Source of the DNA: Bifidobacteriaceae bacterium NR021
GTDB lineage: Bacteria; Actinomycetota; Actinomycetes; Actinomycetales; Bifidobacteriaceae
Assembly: GCA_003585845.1 (NCBI GenBank)
Contig: NQOP01000006.1
Coordinates: 42,760-49,278, forward strand
DNA: 6,519 nt
Reading direction: 5' to 3'
In this document: one piece after another, positions 1-5,879 of the stretch
Layout: every line of letters starts with the position of its first letter
How positions within the stretch are numbered: position 1 is the first letter of the stretch
Position numbers and translations under genes: made by a program
The notes under the pieces: generated by a model
What the model saw: only the letters and a program-made list of their open reading frames with translations
Database searches by the model: none
Told to the model about the DNA's origin: nothing

Positions 1-935
1 ATTTGACACTGTTCCACGGCCGCGGTGGTGCTGTTGGTCGCGGTGGCGGTCCTGCGAACCGTGCAGTGCTTGCTCAGCCAGTTGGTTCCGTCAACTGCCG
101 ATTCAAGCTTACTGAGCAGGGCGAGGTTATCTTCGCACGATATGGCAATCCAATTCTTGCTATTCGTCACGTTGAATCCGTTGCTTCTGCAACTTTGCTT
201 CAGTCTTCGCCAAGTGTTGAGAAAACTAACACTGATATGACGAAGAAGTATGCGGATATGGCTGCAAAACTTGATGTTGCAGCTCATGAGCGCTTCCTTG
301 ACTTGCTGCAAACGGATGATTTTACTCCATGGTTCTCCACGGTTACGCCGCTTAGCGAGATTGGCTTGCTCCCAATCGGCTCTCGCCCAGCTAAGCGCGG
401 TTTGGGTGCGAAGTCTTTGGATGATTTGCGAACAATCCCGTGGGTGTTCTCTTGGGCTCAGGCTCGAATCAACTTGGCAGCATGGTACGGTTTGGGTACA
501 GCTTGCGAAAAGTTTGGCGACTTGGAAACTTTGCGCAGAGCTTACGAAGAATGGCCGCTGTTCAGTACTTTTATTGACAATATTGAGATGTCTTTGGCTA
601 AGACAGATGAGCGTATTGCTCGCATGTACTTAAGCCTTGGAGATCGTGAAGATTTGAGCGATAAAGTACTTTCAGAAATGCAGCTTACTCGCAAGTGGGT
701 TTTGCAAATTGTCGACGACAAGTGGCCTTTGCAGCACCGCCACGTGCTTGGCCAGGCTATTCGTGTGCGCTCGCCTTATGTTGACGCGCTGTCTGTAATC
801 CAGTCGCTTGCATTGCATAAGCTTCGCAACAAGGTAGACAAAGAAGAGCTTAGCGAAAGCCAACAGGCAGAGTTCATCTACCTTATTCTTTGCACTGTTT
901 CTGGTGTTGCTGCAGGCTTGCAGAATACTGGATGA
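1..935 (+). CDS. ppc: Phosphoenolpyruvate carboxylase, C-terminal part (5' end outside window)
   Basis: PEP carboxylase joins bicarbonate to PEP to give oxaloacetate, refilling the C4 pool; it is a cytosolic tetramer. About 310 residues are visible, roughly the last third of a usual 880-950-residue enzyme, and the frame is open to the left edge. The fragment starts in the glycine-rich catalytic loop FHGRGGAVGRGGGP (residues 4-17), continues with LPIGSRPAKR (about 124-133) and IPWVFSWAQAR (about 145-155), and ends in the family C-terminus QNTG. By alignment from memory with the E. coli enzyme, the four aspartate-inhibitor ligands Arg587, Lys773, Arg832 and Asn881 have counterparts: Arg13, the Lys in SLAKTD, the Arg in RVRSPY and the Asn of QNTG. 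Feedback inhibition by aspartate is therefore plausible. The catalytic His of the N-terminal half is not in view. A terminator follows 20 bases after the stop, so this gene probably ends its transcript. Confidence 0.97.
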   Translation, partial: LTLFHGRGGAVGRGGGPANRAVLAQPVGSVNCRFKLTEQGEVIFARYGNPILAIRHVESVASATLLQSSPSVEKTNTDMTKKYADMAAKLDVAAHERFLDLLQTDDFTPWFSTVTPLSEIGLLPIGSRPAKRGLGAKSLDDLRTIPWVFSWAQARINLAAWYGLGTACEKFGDLETLRRAYEEWPLFSTFIDNIEMSLAKTDERIARMYLSLGDREDLSDKVLSEMQLTRKWVLQIVDDKWPLQHRHVLGQAIRVRSPYVDALSVIQSLALHKLRNKVDKEELSESQQAEFIYLILCTVSGVAAGLQNTG

Positions 936-955
936 TTTTATAAGTTTATATGATT

Positions 956-1006
956 AAGAAAAGCCTTCGTGCTGCTTTATTAGCTGTGCGTTGGCTTTTC
1001 TTTTTT
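956..1006 (+). terminator. Rho-independent terminator of ppc
   Basis: A perfect 10-bp stem pairs AAGAAAAGCC (956-965) with GGCTTTTCTT (993-1002) and runs into TTTT (1003-1006). The 27-base loop is large and may hold a short inner GCT/AGC pairing. The position right after the ppc stop and the T-tract fit a factor-independent terminator. It separates ppc from the carbonic anhydrase gene. Confidence 0.8.
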
Positions 1007-1054
1007 ATAATAATATTTTATAAATTTTGTTAGCTTTTATAGCATATTTTCTAT

Positions 1055-1084
1055 TTAACACAGTAACGATAGAATATGTTTTAT
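1055..1084 (+). promoter_or_regulatory. Candidate promoter of carbonic anhydrase
   Basis: TTAACA (1055-1060, five of six matches to the -35 consensus) is followed after 18 bases by TTTTAT (1079-1084, four of six to the -10). An imperfect inverted repeat surrounds the -35: CATATTTTCTAT (1043-1054) against ATAGAATATG (1069-1078), which could be an operator. The whole 936-1166 gap is very AT-rich, so chance matches are likely. A leader of roughly 75 bases would follow. Confidence 0.3.
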
Positions 1085-1118
1085 AAGTCGAAGTGTTTTT
1101 TTCAAAATTTGTTGATAG

Positions 1119-1162
1119 CTTGTATTTGTCACCTTTGCGCAAGCGCATCAATACAAGGAGGT
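1119..1162 (+). promoter_or_regulatory. Leader hairpin overlapping the carbonic anhydrase Shine-Dalgarno
   Basis: CTTGTATT (1119-1126) pairs perfectly with AATACAAG (1150-1157). Inside lies a second short stem, TGCG (1136-1139) with CGCA (1144-1147), closed by a CAAG loop. The 3' arm covers the first three bases of the Shine-Dalgarno AAGGAGGT (1155-1162), which lies 4 bases before the ATG at 1167. If the transcript includes 1119, the stem would partly hide the ribosome site. A DNA operator role for the inverted repeat is the alternative. Confidence 0.4.
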
Positions 1163-1166
1163 AATA

Positions 1167-1826
1167 ATGCACGAGACAGTCAAAGAAGATCTTTTAAAAG
1201 AAGATTCACTTTTGGCTACATCTGTGTGGAGCGCGATGCTAGCTGGTAATCGTAAGTTTGCAGAAGGCTCATTAAATTGTGATGGACTTAGTGAAGAAAC
1301 GAGATTATCTCTTATTGAAGGTCAGCATCCTGGAGCTGTTGTTCTTTCCTGTGCTGACTCGCGCGTGGCTCCAGAATTTGTGTTCGGTGCTGGTTTAGGT
1401 GATATTTTTTCTGTTCGCACTGCAGGCGAAGTGCTTGATGATGCTGTAATTGCATCTTTAGAATACGCTGTAAGAGATTTGGGAGTAAAAGTGCTTGTTG
1501 TGCTTGGGCACGAGCATTGCGGTGCTGTGCAAGCCGTTTTGCCGAGTTTACAAGGATTAGTTGAACAGTATGGTGAAGATGAAGCAAGTGAAATAATTGA
1601 GTCTAGCGAGTCAATATTGCTTCGTTCTTTAGGGCCTGCTGCGCTCGCGGGTATTGAAGAAGACTTGAGCACGGACGATATTGAGCGCATTCACGTGTCT
1701 AATATGTTGGCTGAAATTTGCGATAAATCTCAAACTATTCGTGAAGCCGCTTTTAACGATAGCCTTATGTTAGTTGGTGCTAGGTATAGAATGAGTGATG
1801 GTTTGGTAGAGGTTCTTTCATGCTAA
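1167..1826 (+). CDS. can: Beta-class carbonic anhydrase
   Basis: This cytosolic zinc enzyme interconverts CO2 and bicarbonate. The 219-residue length is normal for the beta class. The zinc site is complete: Cys62 and the Asp64/Arg66 dyad in SCADSRVAPE, then His115 and Cys118 in GHEHCGAV. The segment FSVRTAGEVL (81-90) is the usual strand and loop between them. The start at 1167 is fixed by a near-perfect Shine-Dalgarno AAGGAGGT. The family is certain; the exact clade and the symbol are assigned by general resemblance. The upstream neighbour is PEP carboxylase, which consumes bicarbonate, and the downstream neighbour is a permease 55 bases away that may be co-transcribed. The gene has its own leader with a hairpin over the ribosome site, which hints at separate control. 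The C-terminal Cys219 codon sits inside a 16-base palindrome that continues past the stop. Confidence 0.95.
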   Translation: MHETVKEDLLKEDSLLATSVWSAMLAGNRKFAEGSLNCDGLSEETRLSLIEGQHPGAVVLSCADSRVAPEFVFGAGLGDIFSVRTAGEVLDDAVIASLEYAVRDLGVKVLVVLGHEHCGAVQAVLPSLQGLVEQYGEDEASEIIESSESILLRSLGPAALAGIEEDLSTDDIERIHVSNMLAEICDKSQTIREAAFNDSLMLVGARYRMSDGLVEVLSC

Positions 1827-1845
1827 GTAGCATGTAGTCGCATTT
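1819..1845 (+). terminator. Palindrome over the carbonic anhydrase stop codon, weak terminator or attenuator
   Basis: CATGCTA (1819-1825) and TAGCATG (1828-1834) form a perfect 7+2+7 palindrome with the TAA stop (1824-1826) inside it. In RNA the usable stem is about 6 bp with a 4-base loop. A short T-run (1843-1847) follows, but 8 bases after the stem, which is further than usual. It could partly reduce read-through into the permease gene or protect the 3' end of the upstream message. Confidence 0.3.
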
Positions 1846-1881
1846 TTAACAGAATTATTAATACGTTGTTAGGTTACAAAT

Positions 1882-2976
1882 ATGAATCAATCATCTAAAG
1901 ATACGCTTGATGCAAATTCTGCAAATTCCGCTAATTCTGCGAACTATCTTTTCTTGCTTGTTGGAGCTCCTTTAGTAGCTTTTATTATTGCAGCTGCTCC
2001 TGCTTTACAGGGGAGACATCCTTGGTTTCTAATTGATACAACAATTCGAGGTGTTTCCGGCTTGTTGCTACAAGCGATACCTTTTACTCTCATAGGTGTG
2101 CTTGTTTCTGCTGCAGTAGAAACTTGGGTAACTGCTGATTTTATTGAGAGACATGCTCCAAAATCTACGGCAAACGGTTTTTTGGCTGCCATATTGGCTG
2201 GCGTTTGCGTGCCTGTTTGTGATTGTGTAGTAGTTCCAACGTTTTCTCGTTTAGTTGCAAGAAAACTACCATTACCGTGCGCCATAACTTTTCTATGTGC
2301 AGTTCCTGTTGTAAATCCAGTATCTGTATTGGCAACATTTTATGCGTTTTCTGACGCTCCAGCTATTGCTATTATGCGTATTGCTCTAGGTGTTGGTATT
2401 GCATTACTGGTTGGATTAACTTTTGTTATATTTCCTTCGAAAATCAATATTTTGCGTAAGAAAATTTTAGTAGAAAACGAATCTTCTTTACATTGTTCTT
2501 GCGAATTGAATGACGAAAGTAATATCACAAAAAATAATATTGAAAAGCATAGTATTTCTGCGCAAATTCGCAAATATGTGCAGCATATACATCAGGATTT
2601 AATAAAATTAATTCCAATTATTGTATGTGGAACTATAGTTGCTTCTGTAATTCGCGCATGGCTCGGAGCTGATCCTGCTTCTCGCGTGCAAGTGAGTAAT
2701 GTTTTCATTGCTATTCCTGTAATGATGGCTATTGCGTACGCAAGCTCTCTATGCTCCAGCTCAGATGCTGTAATTGCAAGAAGTTTAGCAACATCATTGC
2801 CTATGTCGTCGGTGCTAGTATTTCTGCTGTTTGGTCCTATGCTTGATTTAAAGAATACGCTTATGCTCGTTGAGGATTGCCGTGGTAAATTTGTGTGGCG
2901 CTTAACATTAACTATTGCTTTTGCGTGCTTCTTAGCGTCGTTATTAGCTCACTGGGCTTGGGGGTTCATCGCATGA
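1882..2976 (+). CDS. UPF0718/DUF318-family permease (YraQ/ArsP-like)
   Basis: This is a 364-residue integral membrane protein with about eight or nine helices (roughly 22-42, 56-80, 99-119, 131-155, 163-185, 241-261, 272-290, 308-332, 340-362). Family marks are the Cys motif GVCVPVCDC (107-115, Cys109/113/115), the following LPCAITFLCAVPVVNP (131-146) and the second-half motif LCSSSDAVIA (290-299) with FGPMLDLKNT (317-326). Members include the methylarsenite exporter ArsP, but most have no known substrate, and no arsenic genes are nearby. The cytosolic middle loop (about 186-240) holds HCSC (204-207), a possible metal or thiol site. The N-terminus carries Ala-Asn-Ser repeats before helix 1. 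The ATG at 1882 has only a weak AGG signal 8 bases upstream. The stop overlaps the start of the next gene (ATGA), typical of this family's partnership with DUF1980 proteins. Family sure; substrate unknown. Confidence 0.88.
   Translation: MNQSSKDTLDANSANSANSANYLFLLVGAPLVAFIIAAAPALQGRHPWFLIDTTIRGVSGLLLQAIPFTLIGVLVSAAVETWVTADFIERHAPKSTANGFLAAILAGVCVPVCDCVVVPTFSRLVARKLPLPCAITFLCAVPVVNPVSVLATFYAFSDAPAIAIMRIALGVGIALLVGLTFVIFPSKINILRKKILVENESSLHCSCELNDESNITKNNIEKHSISAQIRKYVQHIHQDLIKLIPIIVCGTIVASVIRAWLGADPASRVQVSNVFIAIPVMMAIAYASSLCSSSDAVIARSLATSLPMSSVLVFLLFGPMLDLKNTLMLVEDCRGKFVWRLTLTIAFACFLASLLAHWAWGFIA
1912..1944 (+). repeat. In-frame 9-base tandem repeat coding Ala-Asn-Ser
   Basis: Three full degenerate 9-base units (gcaaattct, gcaaattcc, gctaattct) and a partial one code ANSANSANSAN at residues 11-21 of the permease. 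Changes in unit number would keep the frame, so this would alter tail length and not switch the gene off. The tail is polar and precedes the first helix. Confidence 0.85.
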
Positions 2977-3743
2977 AAAAGCAAAAATGTGTTGAGCATA
3001 ATGCTTGTAAAAAAATCACTTTAGCTCAATTGGTAGAAGCTATTTTGTTGCTATTTTTTGCAGTCATAATTGCGAAAGTTACTTTAAGCGGTAGATATAC
3101 GCTTTTTACTACGCCTAGAGCATATTATTATTTGTTAATTACTGCTATTTTGCTATTTATTTTGTCTATATGTGCTGCGATTGGATGGTTTTCTGTTTCT
3201 TCGCGCGATGTTTGGCGAATGCTTGTAGCTTTCGTTGTTCCTGCGCTACTCATTATTGTTCCTTTGCGTTACGCTCAAAATATTAGTGTAGATGGATTCG
3301 ACCAGTATGCTGGTGGTCGTGCTATTGCTATTCGTAGCCAAAATTATCCTTTGCCAGGGTTGTATGAAAAATCTCATGAGATAACAGTTGATGATGATGA
3401 TTTCGGCTCCTGGTATGACGAAATCGATCATAATGCTGCAAAATATGATGGATACACGATTACTCTTACAGGTTTTGTCAGCAGAGATTCTACGTTGAAT
3501 GCAAATCAATTTAGGGTATCTCGTCAGCTTATGTCATGCTGTATTCTCGACATGTCTCCGTTTGGATTAGTTGCCGAAAAATCAAATATTGGCGAAATTC
3601 AAGATCATGAATGGGTGCGTGTGCGTGCGCGCGTTTCCAGAGGCAATATTGGCATTCCTGGATATCAGCATCCTGGAGTTGTGCTGCACGTTATATCAAT
3701 GCAAACAGCTCAAGCTCCAACTGGATATTTTTATCGCCCATAA
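2973..3743 (+). CDS. TIGR03943/DUF1980-family membrane protein (YcgQ-like permease partner)
   Basis: This 256-residue protein has three predicted helices near the N-terminus (about 17-37, 50-73, 84-100) and a soluble C-terminal domain of about 150 residues. The family signature is FRVSRQLMSCCILDMSPFGL (180-199), with Cys189, Cys190 and Asp193. The preceding YTITLTGFVS and following WVRVRARVSR segments resemble strands of a small beta domain, an inference. The ATG at 2973 is chosen over upstream starts in the same frame because it overlaps the permease stop as ATGA and has GGGGG (2960-2964) 8 bases before it; a start at 2895 would lie 80 bases inside the permease gene. The permease and this protein probably work as one complex. 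The transported species is unknown; the paired cysteines suggest a thiolate metal site. An extra Cys pair, Cys6 and Cys12, sits in the cytosolic N-terminal tail. Confidence 0.85.
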   Translation: MKKQKCVEHNACKKITLAQLVEAILLLFFAVIIAKVTLSGRYTLFTTPRAYYYLLITAILLFILSICAAIGWFSVSSRDVWRMLVAFVVPALLIIVPLRYAQNISVDGFDQYAGGRAIAIRSQNYPLPGLYEKSHEITVDDDDFGSWYDEIDHNAAKYDGYTITLTGFVSRDSTLNANQFRVSRQLMSCCILDMSPFGLVAEKSNIGEIQDHEWVRVRARVSRGNIGIPGYQHPGVVLHVISMQTAQAPTGYFYRP

Positions 3744-3777
3744 ATAATTTATCTTCGTTAATGGTGATAATTATTTT
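3743..3777 (+). terminator. AT-rich stem-loop after the permease pair, weak terminator candidate
   Basis: AATAATTTATC (3743-3753) pairs with GATAATTATT (3766-3775) with one bulged T, giving a 10-bp but almost purely A-T stem with a 12-base loop. T bases 3774-3777 follow directly. Stability would be low, so partial termination at best. The stem begins on the last base of the DUF1980 stop codon. Confidence 0.3.
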
Positions 3778-3784
3778 AGAATTG

Positions 3785-3812
3785 TTGATATCGCATAGAA
3801 GTAAACTAAGAT
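3785..3812 (+). promoter_or_regulatory. Candidate promoter giving a leaderless mRNA for the CNNM/CorC gene
   Basis: TTGATA (3785-3790) and TAAGAT (3807-3812) are separated by 16 bases and resemble sigma-70-type boxes. A start point 7-8 bases after the -10 falls at 3819-3820, on the A of the ATG. The gene has no convincing Shine-Dalgarno, and an in-frame TAA at 3802 rules out a longer protein. Together these fit a leaderless transcript, which is common in Actinobacteria. Confidence 0.4.
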
Positions 3813-3819
3813 AACAAGT

Positions 3820-5115
3820 ATGGCGATTGGTTTTAATATTCTACTCATTATGATTTTTTTGCTATTTGGTTCCGTATTTGCGGCAACCGAATTAGCTTTA
3901 GTGAGCTTGAGAAGTTCGCAAATTGATCGCATGGAATTGCAGGATGCGCGTGGCGCTAGAGTTGCAAAAATTGCCCGCGATCCTAACACTTTTCTATCTG
4001 CTTTACAAATTGGAGTAACTCTTTCTGGCTTTCTTTCTGCATCGTTTGGTGAGTCTGCTTTAGCTCCGTATGTTGTGCCGGTTGTATGTTCATGGGGTGT
4101 TTCTTCGCACGTTGCTGGCCCACTTACAACAATCTTCCTAACTCTTGTTATTTCTTACTGTTCTATTGTTATTTCTGAATTAGTTCCAAAACGTATTGCT
4201 ATGCAGCGTGCTGAGCAGATTGCTAGATCAGTGGTTCCGGCAGTAGATATTTTCTCAAAGATTTGCAAGCCTTTAATTTGGCTTATTGGAAAGAATACGA
4301 ACGGTTTTGTGCGCATTCTTGGCTTTGATCCTAATGAGAAGGAAAGCGAAGTTTCTGACGAAGAATTGCGTGTTCTTGTCAATAGCAATAAACGTTTAAG
4401 TCAGGATGAGCGCAATATTTTGGATGATGTGTTTGATGCTTCGGAAACAATTGTTGCTGAAGTAATGCGTCCTCGTGCTGATGTTGAGTTTTTGGATGGT
4501 TCATTGAGTCTTGAAGAAGCAGCTGCAAAAATTCGTGAGCTTCCGTATTCTCGCTACCCGGTTATTGGCAAAGATTTTGATGATGTTATAGGTTTTGTGC
4601 ATGTTCGCGATTTGCTAGATGTGCGTAATCCAAATGCAAAAACTGTTGCAGATGTAACTCGCGAAGGAATTAGTCTTCCTGGAACTTCCAAACTATTGCC
4701 GAGCCTGGAACTTCTTCGTAAACGTGGTATTCATTTGGCTGTTGTCATCGATGAATATGGTGGAACTGACGGTATTGTTACGCTCGAAGACATGACAGAA
4801 GAGCTAGTTGGAGATATTCGCGATGAATATGATTTGCCTGGTGAAACTGAGCAAAATAATGTGAATAAAACAACTGCTTTTGTAAATGGTGTTGCAAAAA
4901 TTGATGGCGGTATGACCATTGAAGATTTTGCCGACATTACAGGCATTGAGCTTGAAGACGGTCCGTATGAGACTGTTGCAGGCTATTTCTTAGCGCATAC
5001 TGGTTCAATGGGAAGTGTTGGAGCTGTTTTGCATGATGCGGATGGTTACGATATGACTGTGACTGCGGTTGATGGTAGACGTATTGCGACGATTGAAGTG
5101 CGTCGCCGCGCGTAG
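3820..5115 (+). CDS. CNNM/CorC-type membrane protein (DUF21, CBS pair, CorC_HlyC domain)
   Basis: This 431-residue protein has the full family order. The DUF21 membrane domain spans about residues 2-170, with helices near 3-28, 59-85, 98-120 and 138-158 and the motif SELVPKRIA (119-127). The cytosolic CBS pair covers about 213-335 and includes VMRPRADVEF (215-224), YSRYPVI (243-249) and the hallmark DEYGGTDGIVTLEDMTEEL (311-329). The CorC_HlyC domain covers about 350-431. Such proteins are often named hemolysin or TlyC-like, but characterised relatives (CNNM, CorC, MpfA) act in magnesium export, with the CBS pair sensing Mg-ATP. Magnesium or another divalent ion is the best guess. The ATG at 3820 is the first usable start after an in-frame stop and has almost no Shine-Dalgarno, while a promoter-like pair of boxes places the RNA start on it. 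Dps follows 57 bases later. The length is normal and no domain is broken. Confidence 0.92.
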   Translation: MAIGFNILLIMIFLLFGSVFAATELALVSLRSSQIDRMELQDARGARVAKIARDPNTFLSALQIGVTLSGFLSASFGESALAPYVVPVVCSWGVSSHVAGPLTTIFLTLVISYCSIVISELVPKRIAMQRAEQIARSVVPAVDIFSKICKPLIWLIGKNTNGFVRILGFDPNEKESEVSDEELRVLVNSNKRLSQDERNILDDVFDASETIVAEVMRPRADVEFLDGSLSLEEAAAKIRELPYSRYPVIGKDFDDVIGFVHVRDLLDVRNPNAKTVADVTREGISLPGTSKLLPSLELLRKRGIHLAVVIDEYGGTDGIVTLEDMTEELVGDIRDEYDLPGETEQNNVNKTTAFVNGVAKIDGGMTIEDFADITGIELEDGPYETVAGYFLAHTGSMGSVGAVLHDADGYDMTVTAVDGRRIATIEVRRRA

Positions 5116-5172
5116 TTTAAGCCATAGCAGTAGAATAATAATGGTATTAACAAACCTAAGGAAGGATAGAAC

Positions 5173-5652
5173 ATGGCTTTGTTGCATATTTTGCCAGGTC
5201 TCGACGAAGCGGCCAGTGAAAAGGCTGTTGCCATTTTACAGAATCGTTTAAGTCACGAGCAGGAAGCTGCTTTGGTGCTTAAGCATGCGCATTGGAATGT
5301 TACTGGTCCAGATTTTATTGCAGTGCACGAAATGCTTGATCCACAGGTTGCTGAAGTTTTGGCGCAGGCGGATGAAACTGCTGAGCGAATTGCAACTTTG
5401 GGCGGCTCTCCACTTGGACGTGCTGATGATGTTGTTGCTGCTCGTACATGGAAGCGTTTTGCTTTAACTGGTCGCAAGTCAACTAAAGAATATTTGCAGG
5501 CTCTTATTGAGTATTACAACGATATGATTGCAGACGATCGCAAAGCTATTGCAGAGCTTGATGAGCTTGATTTAGTTAGCTCAAATATTATTCAAGATCA
5601 TGTTCAACAGTTGGAAAAGTTCCAGTGGTTCATGCGTAGTCATCTTGATTAA
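5173..5652 (+). CDS. dps: Dps-family ferroxidase / miniferritin
   Basis: Dps proteins form 12-subunit cages that oxidise ferrous iron with peroxide and store it, protecting DNA. At 159 residues the protein has normal length. The inter-subunit ferroxidase site is complete: His40 (in HAHWNVTG), His52, Asp56 (HEMLD), Asp67 and Glu71 (DETAERIATLGG). The spacings 12, 4, 11 and 4 match E. coli His51, His63, Asp67, Asp78 and Glu82. The N-terminal tail is short and has no basic residue before Lys17, and the C-terminus ends in RSHLD, so the Lys-rich DNA-binding tails of some Dps proteins are missing; iron storage may be the main job. The start is set by AAGGAAGGA (5158-5166), a strong Shine-Dalgarno 6 bases upstream. 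The 57-base gap holds a possible -10, TAGAAT (5131-5136), without a clear -35, so co-transcription with the CNNM gene is possible. A long stem-loop follows. Confidence 0.95.
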   Translation: MALLHILPGLDEAASEKAVAILQNRLSHEQEAALVLKHAHWNVTGPDFIAVHEMLDPQVAEVLAQADETAERIATLGGSPLGRADDVVAARTWKRFALTGRKSTKEYLQALIEYYNDMIADDRKAIAELDELDLVSSNIIQDHVQQLEKFQWFMRSHLD

Positions 5653-5678
5653 TTAACCTCTGTTTAATTTTTTTGATT

Positions 5679-5730
5679 CAAACCGCAACATGCTGTTTTC
5701 TTTTTATGGCGTGTTGCGGTTTGACATTTT
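5679..5730 (+). terminator. Long stem-loop terminator of dps
   Basis: CAAACCGCAACATGC (5679-5693) pairs with GCGTGTTGCGGTTTG (5709-5723) over 15 bp with one G-U, around a T-rich 15-base loop. Trailing T bases are only four (5727-5730) after ACA. A run of seven T bases (5668-5674) lies just before the stem. The last bases of the 3' arm are also the first bases of the tRNA promoter -35, so terminator and promoter overlap. Confidence 0.75.
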
Positions 5731-5748
5731 CTGTGTCTGTGCTAATGT
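5721..5748 (+). promoter_or_regulatory. Promoter of the tRNA-Ile/tRNA-Ala unit
   Basis: A perfect -35 TTGACA (5721-5726) is followed after 16 bases by TAATGT (5743-5748), which fits the actinobacterial TANNNT pattern and is preceded by TGC, an extended -10 element. The expected RNA start is near 5755, about 24 bases before tRNA-Ile. The strong -35 suits a stable RNA gene. Confidence 0.7.
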
Positions 5749-5752
5749 AACT

Positions 5753-5777
5753 ACTTGTATGTTTTAGGCATACAAGT
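5753..5777 (+). repeat. Perfect inverted repeat in the tRNA-Ile leader
   Basis: ACTTGTATG (5753-5761) and CATACAAGT (5769-5777) form a 9-bp stem with the 7-base loop TTTTAGG, ending one base before the mature tRNA 5' end. The predicted RNA start falls within the first arm, so the nascent transcript would begin with this hairpin and RNase P would cut it off. The core arms are the same as those before carbonic anhydrase. Confidence 0.75.
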
Positions 5778-5778
5778 T

Positions 5779-5852
5779 GGGCCCGTAGCTCAGGTGGTTA
5801 GAGCGCATCCCTGATAAGGATGAGGTCGGAGGTTCAAGTCCTCCCGGGCCCA
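5779..5852 (+). tRNA. tRNA-Ile (anticodon GAT)
   Basis: This is a 74-base cloverleaf. The acceptor GGGCCCG (5779-5785) pairs with CGGGCCC (5845-5851), and the discriminator is A5852. The D stem is GCTC/GAGC (5788-5791, 5801-5804). The anticodon stem is CATCC/GGATG with loop CTGATAA and anticodon GAT at 5813-5815. The T stem is GGAGG/CCTCC around TTCAAGT. All stems are perfectly paired. CCA is not encoded, so it must be added by the nucleotidyltransferase. No intron is present. Confidence 0.97.
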
Positions 5853-5876
5853 CGATAGAATGACATCATTCTTTCG
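5853..5876 (+). other. Hairpin spacer between the two tRNAs
   Basis: AGAATG (5857-5862) pairs with CATTCT (5867-5872) around ACAT. CGA (5853-5855) can pair with TCG (5874-5876) beyond a T-T mismatch. Nearly the whole 27-base spacer therefore folds, which may present the tRNA ends to processing nucleases. Confidence 0.5.
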
Positions 5877-5879
5877 AAT

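Noticed and set aside
1312..1690. Two minus-strand frames across the carbonic anhydrase gene
   Set aside because: The plus-strand protein has all active-site residues; the opposite frames are low-complexity and have no family features.
1912..1944. Phase-variable on/off switch in the permease gene
   Set aside because: The repeat unit is 9 bases, so gain or loss of units does not shift the frame.
2895..2972. N-terminal extension of the DUF1980 protein by 26 residues
   Set aside because: It would lie wholly inside the permease gene; the ATGA overlap at 2973 with GGGGG upstream is the natural start.
3820..5115. Naming the CNNM/CorC protein a hemolysin
   Set aside because: The HlyC/TlyC label is inherited; the domain set points to ion transport and no lytic activity can be read from it.
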